DNA of 63,699 nt from positions 1 through 63,699 of the forward strand of contig CALMZE010000209.1 of the NCBI GenBank assembly GCA_937870585.1, read 5' to 3'. A program made the position numbers and the translations under genes. The notes beneath the pieces are model-generated. The model was not told where the DNA came from and made no database searches. It saw nothing but the letters and a program-made list of their open reading frames with translations. Numbering within the stretch: the first letter of the stretch is position 1; every line of letters starts with the position of its first letter. Shown here piece by piece: positions 23,780 to 31,453 of this stretch. Source of the DNA: an uncultured Sphingomonadales bacterium. GTDB taxonomy: Bacteria; Pseudomonadota; Alphaproteobacteria; Sphingomonadales; Sphingomonadaceae.

Positions 23780-25330
23780 ATGGCAGATACAGCGACTCTC
23801 ATCGATCAGTTGAAGGCAGCCGTCGGCGCGAAGGGCGTGATCGACGGAGCCGATGCGCTCGCCTATTTCGCAAACGATGTCTATCGCACCGGCGGCACGC
23901 CGCTGGCCGTCATCCGCCCGGCAGATGTGCCTGCACTGCAAGTCGCCGTGAAGGCCTGCGCGGCCGCAGGCGTGGCGATGATCCCGCGCGGCGGCGGGGC
24001 GTCCTACACTGATGGCTATATCCGGCCCGAAGGCGGGCATGTTCTGATTGATACCGGCGCGTTCGACAGCATCGTGATTGACGAAGCCAATGCGGTGGTG
24101 ACAGTCGGGGCAGGTGTCACATGGGCCGCTCTCAAGACGGCACTGGACGCAAAGAGCCTGCGGACGCCTTTCTGGGGGCCGTTTTCAGGCATCGCGGCGA
24201 CGGTCGGTGGAAGTCTGAGCCAGAATAGCGTCAGCCACGGTACGGCAGCGCACGGCATTTCGGCGCAATCGGTGCTGGGCATGGATGTGGTGCTGGCCAA
24301 TGGCGAGCTGCTCTCGACCAGTGCCTCATCGGCTACGCGCCATTATGGCCCCGATCTGACCGGGCTTTTTACGGGTGATTGCGGCGTGTTCGGCATCAAG
24401 GTGGCCGCGCGGCTGCCGCTCATCACGCTGCGGCCCTTTTTCGAGACGCTGAGCTTTGCCTTTGATGATTTTGCATCCTGCCATGCCGGCGCGCGCGCGG
24501 CGCAGCTGGCGCGGATCGAGGACTCGCAGTTCGGGCTCGATCTTGCGTTATCGCAGGGTCAGATCGGGCGGCAGGAAGGCGTGGGCGCGCGGCTGGCGAT
24601 TGCCGCGCAGGTGCTCGCCAAGGCCCCGAACAAGCTGAAGGGCATTGCGCAATTGATGAAGATGGCGATGGCGGGCGAAAATCCGATGCGCGCCGGGGCC
24701 TATATGGCGCATTTCATCGTTGATGGCGCGGACGCCGAGGAAGCCAGCCACAAGGCGCGACAGTTGCGCCTGTTGATGGCCCCGCATGGTCGTGAGATTG
24801 CCAATTCGATCCCGACCTTCGTCCGCTCCGTGCCGTTTGCGCCCTTGTTCAACATTTTAGGGCCGGGCGGCGAGCGCTGGGTGCCGATCCACGGCGTGTT
24901 CGCGCATGATCAGGTCGTGCCTTTCGACACCGCGTTCAAGGCGCTGATCGCATCGCGCAAGGCCGATCTGGACCGGCTGGGCATCTGGACGGGGACGATG
25001 TTCTCGCCCGTCGGGTCAACCGGATTCCTTTATGAGATTGCGCTCTACTGGCCCGATGCACGCACGGCCTATCACTTGCAAACGCTGGACGGTGAGCATG
25101 TGCAGAGCTTGCCCGACTTCCCGGCCAATCCGGAAGCGCGCGCCGCTGCCAATGATCTGAAGGAAGCGATTGTCGCGTTGATGCAGGATTATCGCGCGGG
25201 CCATTTCCAGCTGGGCCGCGCCTACCCCTATCAACCGCGCCTGTCCGCACCCGCCAAGGCGCTGCTCGGCGCGATCAAGCGCGAACTTGATCCCAAGGGG
25301 TTGATGAACCCCGGCGCGCTGGGGCTGTAG
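23780..25330 (+). CDS. FAD-linked oxidase (GlcD / vanillyl-alcohol oxidase fold)
   Basis: I start at MADTATLIDQLKAAVGAKGV (23780, AAGGGCGGC upstream) although the frame is open for 75 codons before it. The 516-residue protein has the PCMH-type FAD domain with VAMIPRGGGASYTDGYIRP near residue 65 and TPFWGPFSGIAATVGGSLSQ, then a C-terminal cap and the family ending LDPKGLMNPGALGL. Relatives oxidise hydroxy acids, phenolic alcohols or similar, passing electrons to quinone, cytochrome or oxygen. It has no signal peptide. A close paralogue is encoded at 48939. Confidence 0.85.
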   Translation: MADTATLIDQLKAAVGAKGVIDGADALAYFANDVYRTGGTPLAVIRPADVPALQVAVKACAAAGVAMIPRGGGASYTDGYIRPEGGHVLIDTGAFDSIVIDEANAVVTVGAGVTWAALKTALDAKSLRTPFWGPFSGIAATVGGSLSQNSVSHGTAAHGISAQSVLGMDVVLANGELLSTSASSATRHYGPDLTGLFTGDCGVFGIKVAARLPLITLRPFFETLSFAFDDFASCHAGARAAQLARIEDSQFGLDLALSQGQIGRQEGVGARLAIAAQVLAKAPNKLKGIAQLMKMAMAGENPMRAGAYMAHFIVDGADAEEASHKARQLRLLMAPHGREIANSIPTFVRSVPFAPLFNILGPGGERWVPIHGVFAHDQVVPFDTAFKALIASRKADLDRLGIWTGTMFSPVGSTGFLYEIALYWPDARTAYHLQTLDGEHVQSLPDFPANPEARAAANDLKEAIVALMQDYRAGHFQLGRAYPYQPRLSAPAKALLGAIKRELDPKGLMNPGALGL

Positions 25331-25338
25331 AACGCTTC

Positions 25339-25363
25339 GTGCTCCGGCCTTGAGCCGGAGCCC
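25339..25363. repeat. Palindromic intergenic repeat (copy also at 39942-39966)
   Basis: A 25-base unit containing GCTCCGGCCTTGAGCCGGAGC is a hairpin present identically at 39942-39966, and in a variant form at 40005-40027. It lies nine bases after the FAD oxidase stop. Confidence 0.7.
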
Positions 25364-25400
25364 AACGGCGTTGCGAACCCGGATTTGCTTCACCCAGCCG

Positions 25401-25515
25401 CCGTTCGTGCTGAGCTTGTCGGGGCCGTAGGCGTTGCGAAGCAACAACCACTGCCCTTCTCTCCGCTGGCTGCGCAAGAAGGGGGCAGTCCTTCGACAGG
25501 CTCAGGACGAGCGGT
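25401..25515. repeat. Pair of inverted REP-like repeats
   Basis: CCGTTCGTGCTGAGCTTGTC (25401) faces CCTTCGACAGGCTCAGGACG (25491) in inverted orientation. The same pair of motifs occurs at 47339-47430. Nothing else is seen in the 224-base convergent gap. Confidence 0.7.
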
Positions 25516-25554
25516 GTTTGGCACAGGTCAATCTTGACGCGACAGGCGCGCGGC

Positions 25555-26556
25555 CTATTTCGCGCCAGGCGGCACCGGCGGGGTCCAGCCCGGCGGCACA
25601 GGCGCCGGTTTCTGCGTTTTGATGTAATTCTCAAGGCTGGAGAGCGAGGGTCCGTAATCCTCCTTGGGCGCTTCCAGAAAGCCCGGATTGATCGCCTTGG
25701 CGGCGGCAATCATGTCTGCCGGGAGCCCGGCCAGACCATTGGTCATCGTGCCGAAGCTCGCGAAATAGTTGATGAAGCCGGGAGCCTGCCCCATCAGCAT
25801 CCATGGCAGCCAGGGTGTAATGCGCGACCAGCTGCCAGTGACAGGAAGCGCGGTCAGGCGCGGATTTTCTACATCCTTGCGCTTCACGAAGAACAGGAAA
25901 TGTTCGGACACGCGGTTCATCGTTCCGGCGGCTTCGCGGGGCCATTTGTCGGGCTGCAACGCGGCGGGGTAGAACAGGTCAATCCCGGTTTCGAGGATCA
26001 GCGTGCCATCCGGGCCATCGGTCCAGTTGAGCAGGAACGGTTCCGGCTTGCGCGTTTCCTTGTTGAGCCCGCCATAGCTGGGGGGCTGCGGCTTGGTATC
26101 GCGAATGTCATAATTGTAAGGATCATTGGCGATCGGAACGACCTTCACATCCTCATTGGTGTAAGGGTTGTGCCAAGTCTCCATGATCTTTCCGGTTTCA
26201 ATGTCGCGGTAAAACACCATTTCCTTGAGCAGACGGCGGAAATTGCCATCGGGCAGGCGGATCGTACGGACGACGCTGAACCCGTCCATGATGAAGAGCG
26301 GGCGAACCTTTTCATGGTCGCGCACGCCGTAAACCTTGCCGTTGATGCGGCTGACCTTTTGTTTTGACACATCCAGCTCGCCATCCATGCGGGCATAGGT
26401 GTCACGGTTCCAGATCGGATTCTTGAAATCGATCTTTGTGACAAAATTGGGATTTGATGAGCGCGCGCCCTGCGCCAAGGCCGGAATGGTCGCCGCGCCA
26501 ATTGCCACGGCCCCGAGGCCTAGGCTTTCGCGCCGGCTGAGCTTTGCATTGTCCAT
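25555..26556 (-). CDS. DUF1838-family exported protein
   Basis: The 333-residue protein has a clear Tat signal, KLSRRESLGLGAVAIGAATI, with cleavage likely after ALAQG. The mature sequence contains MVFYRDIETGKIMETWHNPY and TPWLPWMLMGQAPGFINYFA, matching the DUF1838 pattern also seen at 22771, and ends in a proline-rich tail. It is folded before export if Tat is used, which suggests a cofactor, though none is evident. It is divergent from the methyltransferase gene at 26745 across the best copy of the shared palindrome. Confidence 0.78.
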   Translation of the reverse strand: MDNAKLSRRESLGLGAVAIGAATIPALAQGARSSNPNFVTKIDFKNPIWNRDTYARMDGELDVSKQKVSRINGKVYGVRDHEKVRPLFIMDGFSVVRTIRLPDGNFRRLLKEMVFYRDIETGKIMETWHNPYTNEDVKVVPIANDPYNYDIRDTKPQPPSYGGLNKETRKPEPFLLNWTDGPDGTLILETGIDLFYPAALQPDKWPREAAGTMNRVSEHFLFFVKRKDVENPRLTALPVTGSWSRITPWLPWMLMGQAPGFINYFASFGTMTNGLAGLPADMIAAAKAINPGFLEAPKEDYGPSLSSLENYIKTQKPAPVPPGWTPPVPPGAK

Positions 26557-26644
26557 AAGTCAATCTCCAAGTCGTGGCGCACCCGCCACATCGGCTGCTT
26601 ATGTGCCGTGCGTCGCTTGCATTGGGGCAGGCGCGTGGGCCATG

Positions 26645-26663
26645 CTGTCCGCCAAGCGGATAG
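26645..26663. promoter_or_regulatory. Shared 19-bp palindrome, copy 3
   Basis: CTGTCCGCCAAGCGGATAG agrees at 15 of 16 arm positions with CTATCCGC-N3-GCGGATAG and is centred in the divergent gap between the DUF1838 and methyltransferase genes. Confidence 0.7.
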
Positions 26664-26744
26664 CGCGATACGCCTGACCTTGCCCTTTGCTGCGACACTC
26701 CGCAAGAAAGGGGAAGTGGTATCCTTCATCCGGAGACGGCCTAC

Positions 26745-27974
26745 ATGCTCAACACGTTCCAGCAAGCTCCCCATCCGATGCTGCCCAAGGCCAGCCATGA
26801 TGAGGCCGCGCGGCAGGAGTTTACCAAAAGCTTCAAGGGATTCATCCAGAGCACGCTGCTCCCCGGATTGACGCCGGTCTATACCGCGCGGGTCAGCAAG
26901 GCCTTTGAGCGTGAGACGGGGCGCACACCGCAGGGTCGGCGCGATATCCGGCAGGGCATGGTGAAGGATCTCTATTTCCAGCACTATGCTGCGATGAACC
27001 GCGTGGCGCAGGAATTGCTGTGGGAATCGGTGGTGGTTTCGGTTGACCGCCAGCTACCAGAACTGAACGCACGGGCGCAGGAATTGGCCGCATCAACGCA
27101 GGCAAAGCTGGACATTCCAGAAGGCTTTTCTCCGCCGCGCTACGTTACGGCGCTGGACATTCACTGTATGCCGGGTGGCTATTGCAGTGAAATTGAGCCG
27201 CAGGATATTTCTGTCGGTGCGCTTTATGATCGCGGCGTCTATCTCTACTCCATGGGTTATACCGGGCCGGACAATGACGATATGGGCCGCTCGGTCTGCA
27301 ATTATCTCAAGCGGCACATGCCCGATTTCAAGCCGCGCCGCATTCTCGATATGGGCTGCACCGTTGGCCATTCGACGCTCCCTTACAAGGAGCTGTTCCC
27401 GGACGCGGAGGTGTGGGGTATCGATGTAGGTGGACCGGTGGTGCGTTATGCCCATGCGCGGGCGGCTGGCATGGGGCTGGAAGTCAACTTCGCGCAGATG
27501 AATGCGGAGGAAACGAGCTTCCCCGACGATCATTTCGATCTGGTCGTCAGCCACATCCTGCTCCACGAAACCAGCGGCAAAGCGATGCCGCGCGTCTTTG
27601 CAGAGGCCCACCGCGTGCTCGCCCCCGGTGGGTTGATGATCCATGCGGACTTGCCGCCCTTTGACCTGATGGACCCCTTCACCCAGTTCATTCTGGACAA
27701 TGAAACCTGGTATAACAACGAACCCTTCTGGGGCGCGATGCGCGAGATGGATCAGTTTGCGCTTGCTGAAAAGGCCGGGTTTGACCGCGCCGCCGCCCGG
27801 TTCGACACGGCCCCGATGGCTGTGATGGAGTTTGCAGGCGGCCATGATGGTTACAGCCAGAGCGCTGCCGAAGGTGTCGCAGAGCGGGAATTCACGGCTG
27901 GCGAATTTGCGCCCGGTGGCGGCTGGGAAGTGTTCATAGCCCGCAAGGCAGAAGAAAAGGCATTGGCAGCATGA
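26745..27974 (+). CDS. SAM-dependent methyltransferase with family-specific N-terminal domain
   Basis: The 409-residue protein has a class I methyltransferase domain from about residue 195: PRRILDMGCTVGHSTLPYKE (motif I), a motif II acid in VWGIDVGGPVVRYAHARAAG, and FDLVVSHILLHETSGKAMPR. The first 190 residues are a separate domain with PPRYVTALDIHCMPGGYCSE; the paralogue at 45746 keeps the same element as PRYVSAIDHHCMPGSYHTE. No family name is known to me for that part. The stop overlaps the start of a small helical protein gene, an arrangement also repeated at 46966. Confidence 0.82.
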   Translation: MLNTFQQAPHPMLPKASHDEAARQEFTKSFKGFIQSTLLPGLTPVYTARVSKAFERETGRTPQGRRDIRQGMVKDLYFQHYAAMNRVAQELLWESVVVSVDRQLPELNARAQELAASTQAKLDIPEGFSPPRYVTALDIHCMPGGYCSEIEPQDISVGALYDRGVYLYSMGYTGPDNDDMGRSVCNYLKRHMPDFKPRRILDMGCTVGHSTLPYKELFPDAEVWGIDVGGPVVRYAHARAAGMGLEVNFAQMNAEETSFPDDHFDLVVSHILLHETSGKAMPRVFAEAHRVLAPGGLMIHADLPPFDLMDPFTQFILDNETWYNNEPFWGAMREMDQFALAEKAGFDRAAARFDTAPMAVMEFAGGHDGYSQSAAEGVAEREFTAGEFAPGGGWEVFIARKAEEKALAA

Positions 27975-28330
27975 CCGACGACACCCGTCCGCACATGATC
28001 CGCGACGCGCGCGGCAAACGCCCGGATTTCTATCCGACCGAAGGGCTGGATCATGCCATGTCGATGATCATGGTGCTCGCCAATGAATTGTCGGTGCTGC
28101 ACGATCGTCTTGATTCCGCCGAACGCGTAGCCAAGGCGCAAGGCATGGATCTGGCGGCAGGTATCGAGGCGCTTGTACTCGATCAGGATGCGCTCGAAGC
28201 CCGCGAGGCGTGGCGGCAGGATTTCCTCGCGCGCCTGTTCTACCTCGCCCGCAAGGATGCCAGCGAAGCGGCACAGGCCGAGACCGATGACGACTTCCGG
28301 AGCACAATCGAGGACATCGCCGTCAATTGA
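27971..28330 (+). CDS. Small helical partner protein of the methyltransferase
   Basis: The 119-residue protein is almost entirely predicted helix, with a heptad-like stretch HAMSMIMVLANELSVLHDRL followed by DSAERVAKAQGM, then WRQDFLARLFYLARKD and the ending EDIAVN. The product at 46966 has the same order and ends DELAVN, although overall identity is modest. Both genes overlap a methyltransferase stop by ATGA. A structural or accessory subunit is inferred; no catalytic motif is seen. Confidence 0.72.
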   Translation: MTDDTRPHMIRDARGKRPDFYPTEGLDHAMSMIMVLANELSVLHDRLDSAERVAKAQGMDLAAGIEALVLDQDALEAREAWRQDFLARLFYLARKDASEAAQAETDDDFRSTIEDIAVN

Positions 28331-28336
28331 TGGCGA

Positions 28337-29230
28337 CTATTTGCGCAGCAGCCTGACGGGCAGGGCGTCGCTCGCCAGCGCGTCGAGGCGGTCTCTGGCG
28401 CGCTTTTCCCCGCGACCAAATGCATCAAGGAAGAGCGTGGACATCCGGTTGGCTTCGGCAAGGCGCTCGGTTTGCTTGGGGCCGGGCCGGTCATAGCGAC
28501 AGATCGCGCCGCCAAAATAATGGTCCACGCCCTCAAGAATGAGCGCGTAGCGATGGCCGCCCGGTGCCGCAGCCTTGTAGGGCACGAGATGCCCCGCCCA
28601 TCCATCATCGCCGGTCATGCCAGGCACGATGTCAGCCGTGCCGGTCTGGATGAAAGCAGGCACGCTCACCCCGCCATAGCCCTGTTCGGTCATCAGCACC
28701 GGGATTGGCGCGGGCGGAGAAAAGGCGATGACCGCGCTCACATTCGGGTCCGCCAGCGCGCCGCCCATCCCTTGCGGCGGAATAGCCTGAGCCCCACCCA
28801 GCGTCAGCGCGACCAGCCCGCCATAGCTATGCCCTGCCGCGATCCGGCGTTGACGTCCCAGATGCGCGGACAGCGCGCGCATATCTTCCAGCCGGGCCTT
28901 CCAGCTGGCGAGTCCAGCAAAACGCGCGGTATCGGGATGTTCGAGCGAGTCGACATGGAGCGGCGCGAGGATGCGGTATCCGGCCTGTGTCCATGCCGTG
29001 AAGATGGCCTCATAGAAGCGGGGCGAAGAGGCTGCGCCGTGCGAAAAGAGGATGACCCCCTTGGCGCGACCTGATGGCACCCATTCGGACACCGCAATCG
29101 CTCGCCCGTCCGGTGCATGAAGCGTGAAGCCGCTTCCCGCTTTGGCACGGGCGGTCAGAGCATAGCCCAGCGCAAGGCCAAGGCCACCCGCGATCACAGC
29201 ACGACGCGAAAGGCCGTGCCGCGCACTCAT
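28337..29230 (-). CDS. Tat-exported alpha/beta hydrolase
   Basis: Translation starts at MSARHGLSRRAVIAGGLGLA (29230), overlapping the cytochrome c stop; the SRRAVIAGG stretch and hydrophobic core are a Tat signal. The 297-residue enzyme has GVILFSHGAASSPRFYEAIF as oxyanion loop, RRIAAGHSYGGLVALTLGGA with the nucleophile serine, and EGVDHYFGGAICR with the histidine. It resembles platelet-activating-factor acetylhydrolase/dienelactone-hydrolase-type esterases. Acting in the periplasm, it may process the substrate before uptake. A second exported hydrolase is encoded at 58246. Confidence 0.82.
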   Translation of the reverse strand: MSARHGLSRRAVIAGGLGLALGYALTARAKAGSGFTLHAPDGRAIAVSEWVPSGRAKGVILFSHGAASSPRFYEAIFTAWTQAGYRILAPLHVDSLEHPDTARFAGLASWKARLEDMRALSAHLGRQRRIAAGHSYGGLVALTLGGAQAIPPQGMGGALADPNVSAVIAFSPPAPIPVLMTEQGYGGVSVPAFIQTGTADIVPGMTGDDGWAGHLVPYKAAAPGGHRYALILEGVDHYFGGAICRYDRPGPKQTERLAEANRMSTLFLDAFGRGEKRARDRLDALASDALPVRLLRK

Positions 29231-29622
29231 GACGGCTTTTTCAGATAGGCAATCAGCGCCTTCCGGTCGTCCGGATTGGGCAGTCCGGCAAACACCATCG
29301 ACGTGCCCGGCACAACGCTGCTTGGCCGCTGGAGCCATTTGTCCAGCGTCGCCTCAGTCCAGGTGAGATTGGCCTTCTTCATAGCGGGACTATAGTTGAA
29401 CTTGGCCACTGACAGCGACTTGCGCCCGACAACGCCTTGCAGGTGCGGCCCCATCTTCGCAGGAGCCTGTGCCGATACTGCGTGACATGCGGTGCATTTG
29501 AGAAACAGCAGCTTGCCCCGGGCCGCGTCTGTGGCCGGAGCCGCACTGGCCGGGCGTGACGGTATTGATGCCGTTAGAAGGACCATGCCAACCAGAGCAA
29601 CGGGGAGTGCAAGCAAACGCAT
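29227..29622 (-). CDS. Class I cytochrome c, exported
   Basis: The 131-residue precursor has a Sec signal peptide (MRLLALPVALVGMVLLTAS, cleavage after ASA), the haem motif CTACH at residues 43-47 and a likely axial methionine at residue 109 (VPGTSMVF). Size and motif spacing match cytochrome c2/c550 electron carriers. It is co-translated with the exported hydrolase. It could accept electrons from one of the cluster's flavoenzymes, but no pairing is shown. The 146 bases upstream carry no copy of the shared palindrome. Confidence 0.9.
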   Translation of the reverse strand: MRLLALPVALVGMVLLTASIPSRPASAAPATDAARGKLLFLKCTACHAVSAQAPAKMGPHLQGVVGRKSLSVAKFNYSPAMKKANLTWTEATLDKWLQRPSSVVPGTSMVFAGLPNPDDRKALIAYLKKPS

Positions 29623-29768
29623 AATATTCAGCTTTCCAGATCAGATGGAGCCAGTGACTTGGGCCATCCTTTGCATGGGCCAGCGAAGGACGGACCGCGC
29701 ACTGGCGGCCTGTTCACCTGTCGGGGAGAGGCGCTGAGCAGAAGCTGAACGGGCCGTACCACAAAGGA

Positions 29769-31133
29769 TCATGCGGTTTGGGGCAGGCGATAACGGCTGA
29801 AGATCGCCAAACTCACCAACTGGGTTCCGACCGGGATCAGGCTGTAGAGCAGGACGATGCCGGTAATGGCTGTCTGCGTTTGCGTGACGGGCGCACCGGT
29901 GGAGGACACAAAGCCAAAGGCACTCATCACCACGCCGCCCACCAGCGGCCCGAGAGCGAATGCCAATTTTTCCGCGGCCGTGAAGACGCCGGCAAACACC
30001 CCTTCATGCGCCACACCGCTCTGGGAGCGTTCATAGTCGATGGTATCCGTCACCATCGACAAAGACAGCATGATGAAGCCCGAATTGACGATGCCGATAA
30101 TGATCCCGCGCACCAGAATCAGCACATGCTGCGTTCCCAGCGCGCCAATGCCGGGCACAGTCATCAGAACGTCAGTTGCCGGGCCGATGAAAAACCAGCT
30201 GGCCGTGACTGCGGCCCAGATCAGTGAGCCTGCAACATAGCAGCGCTCCTTGCCATAGCGACGCGACAGCGCCAGCCAGACGGGTTGCGATGCAATTCCG
30301 GCGATCGACATCAGCAGAACGAAAGGAAAGATGATCCACACCGCCTGAACGACGTAGAAATAGATGAAGCCGATCACGGTATAGCCTGAGGCCTGCCCGA
30401 CGCTCTGAACAAAGCAGGTTGCCAGCAGGATCATGAAGGGCCGGTTGTTGCGCACTGTGGCCAGATGCGACAGCAGCGAGCCTTGAGCGGGTTCAGAGGC
30501 GATCAGACTGGCGCGGGCAAGTCCCAAGGCCGTCACCAGCATCGAAACGAGGCAGACCATACCGAGCACCAGCCCCATGCCCCGCCAGCCCACAGCGCCA
30601 CCGCCCATTGCTTCGATCAGGGGCTGAGCGACGCCTACGCCAATCAGCACGCCGATTGTTGTGAAAACCATCCGGAACGTCATGATGCGCGTCCGCTGAT
30701 GCGGGTCGGGAGACAGCTCGCTGGCGATGGCCAGGTAGGGCACGGAGAAGACGGAAAAGGCCGTTGAACCAAGGAAGAAGAGGATGCACAGGATCACTGC
30801 GGCTTGCATAGGGCTGGCGTAGCTGGCGTTTGCAAACAGGGCGAAGAAGGCCAGACTGGTAAAGACGGCGCCAGCGATCAGAAATGGAATCCGCCCGAAG
30901 CGGGGCTTGAGCCTGTCTGACCAAGCCCCAACCATCGGATCACAGATGATCAGCCACAGTTTCGGGATCAGCACGACAAAGCCCGATTGCCAGGCTGGCA
31001 CCCCCAGCATGGTTGTCATGAACAGCGGCAGAAGGACTGCTGGTGTGTCGCGGAAGATTTGGGCACCGAGTTGCCCGGCTCCATAGGCCATGGCGATTGG
31101 CGTGGGCACAGGCCCGCTTGATTCTGCTGTCAC
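29769..31133 (-). CDS. MFS transporter, GPH (sugar/hexuronide:cation symporter)-like
   Basis: The 454-residue protein has about 12 membrane segments. It begins TPIAMAYGAGQLGAQIFRDT and has DPMVGAWSDRLKPRFGRIPF in the first cytoplasmic loop, which is the GPH-family signature (GxxSDRxxxRFGRxRP). Family members in catabolic clusters import glycosides or unrelated organic acids with a cation. It is divergent from the TonB receptor across a 320-base gap, so outer- and inner-membrane uptake are probably expressed together. Confidence 0.83.
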   Translation of the reverse strand: MTAESSGPVPTPIAMAYGAGQLGAQIFRDTPAVLLPLFMTTMLGVPAWQSGFVVLIPKLWLIICDPMVGAWSDRLKPRFGRIPFLIAGAVFTSLAFFALFANASYASPMQAAVILCILFFLGSTAFSVFSVPYLAIASELSPDPHQRTRIMTFRMVFTTIGVLIGVGVAQPLIEAMGGGAVGWRGMGLVLGMVCLVSMLVTALGLARASLIASEPAQGSLLSHLATVRNNRPFMILLATCFVQSVGQASGYTVIGFIYFYVVQAVWIIFPFVLLMSIAGIASQPVWLALSRRYGKERCYVAGSLIWAAVTASWFFIGPATDVLMTVPGIGALGTQHVLILVRGIIIGIVNSGFIMLSLSMVTDTIDYERSQSGVAHEGVFAGVFTAAEKLAFALGPLVGGVVMSAFGFVSSTGAPVTQTQTAITGIVLLYSLIPVGTQLVSLAIFSRYRLPQTA

Positions 31134-31172
31134 TCTGTCCTCCGCTGCCCACCGAGCTTATCATCATGTTTA

Positions 31173-31203
31173 TCATCGCAGACAATGACATTGCCTGCGA
31201 TGA
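31173..31203. promoter_or_regulatory. 31-base inverted repeat upstream of the MFS gene
   Basis: TCATCGCAG (31173-31181) pairs with CTGCGATGA (31195-31203), and the inner CAATG pairs with CATTG around one central base. It lies 40 bases upstream of the MFS start. It could be an operator or a transcript hairpin. A separate perfect 12-base palindrome, CGGTTCGAACCG, lies at 31286-31297 in the same gap; no gene is seen here. Confidence 0.5.
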
Positions 31204-31360
31204 TCATGACCCACGGATCATCCGGCTGACCGACTGTCGAATAGTCCGTGAAAGGGCTCATCGCCTCGGCTAGGGCGGATTTGACCGGTTCGAACCGTGG
31301 ATGTCTGTGGGGCGGAAGCCCAATATCGGGAACGCGCCTTGCTCCCAAAGAGGCGGCTGG

Positions 31361-31379
31361 TTATCCGCCAACCGGATAG
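31361..31379. promoter_or_regulatory. Shared 19-bp palindrome, copy 4
   Basis: TTATCCGCCAACCGGATAG agrees at 14 of 16 arm positions with the consensus and lies 75 bases before the TonB-receptor start, in the divergent gap with the MFS gene. Confidence 0.65.
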
Positions 31380-31453
31380 CGGCTTCCTATGTCGTTGCGA
31401 TTGCCATGGCCATAACGCTCTTTTCTGGAGTGTCAGGGACAATACAGGATAAA

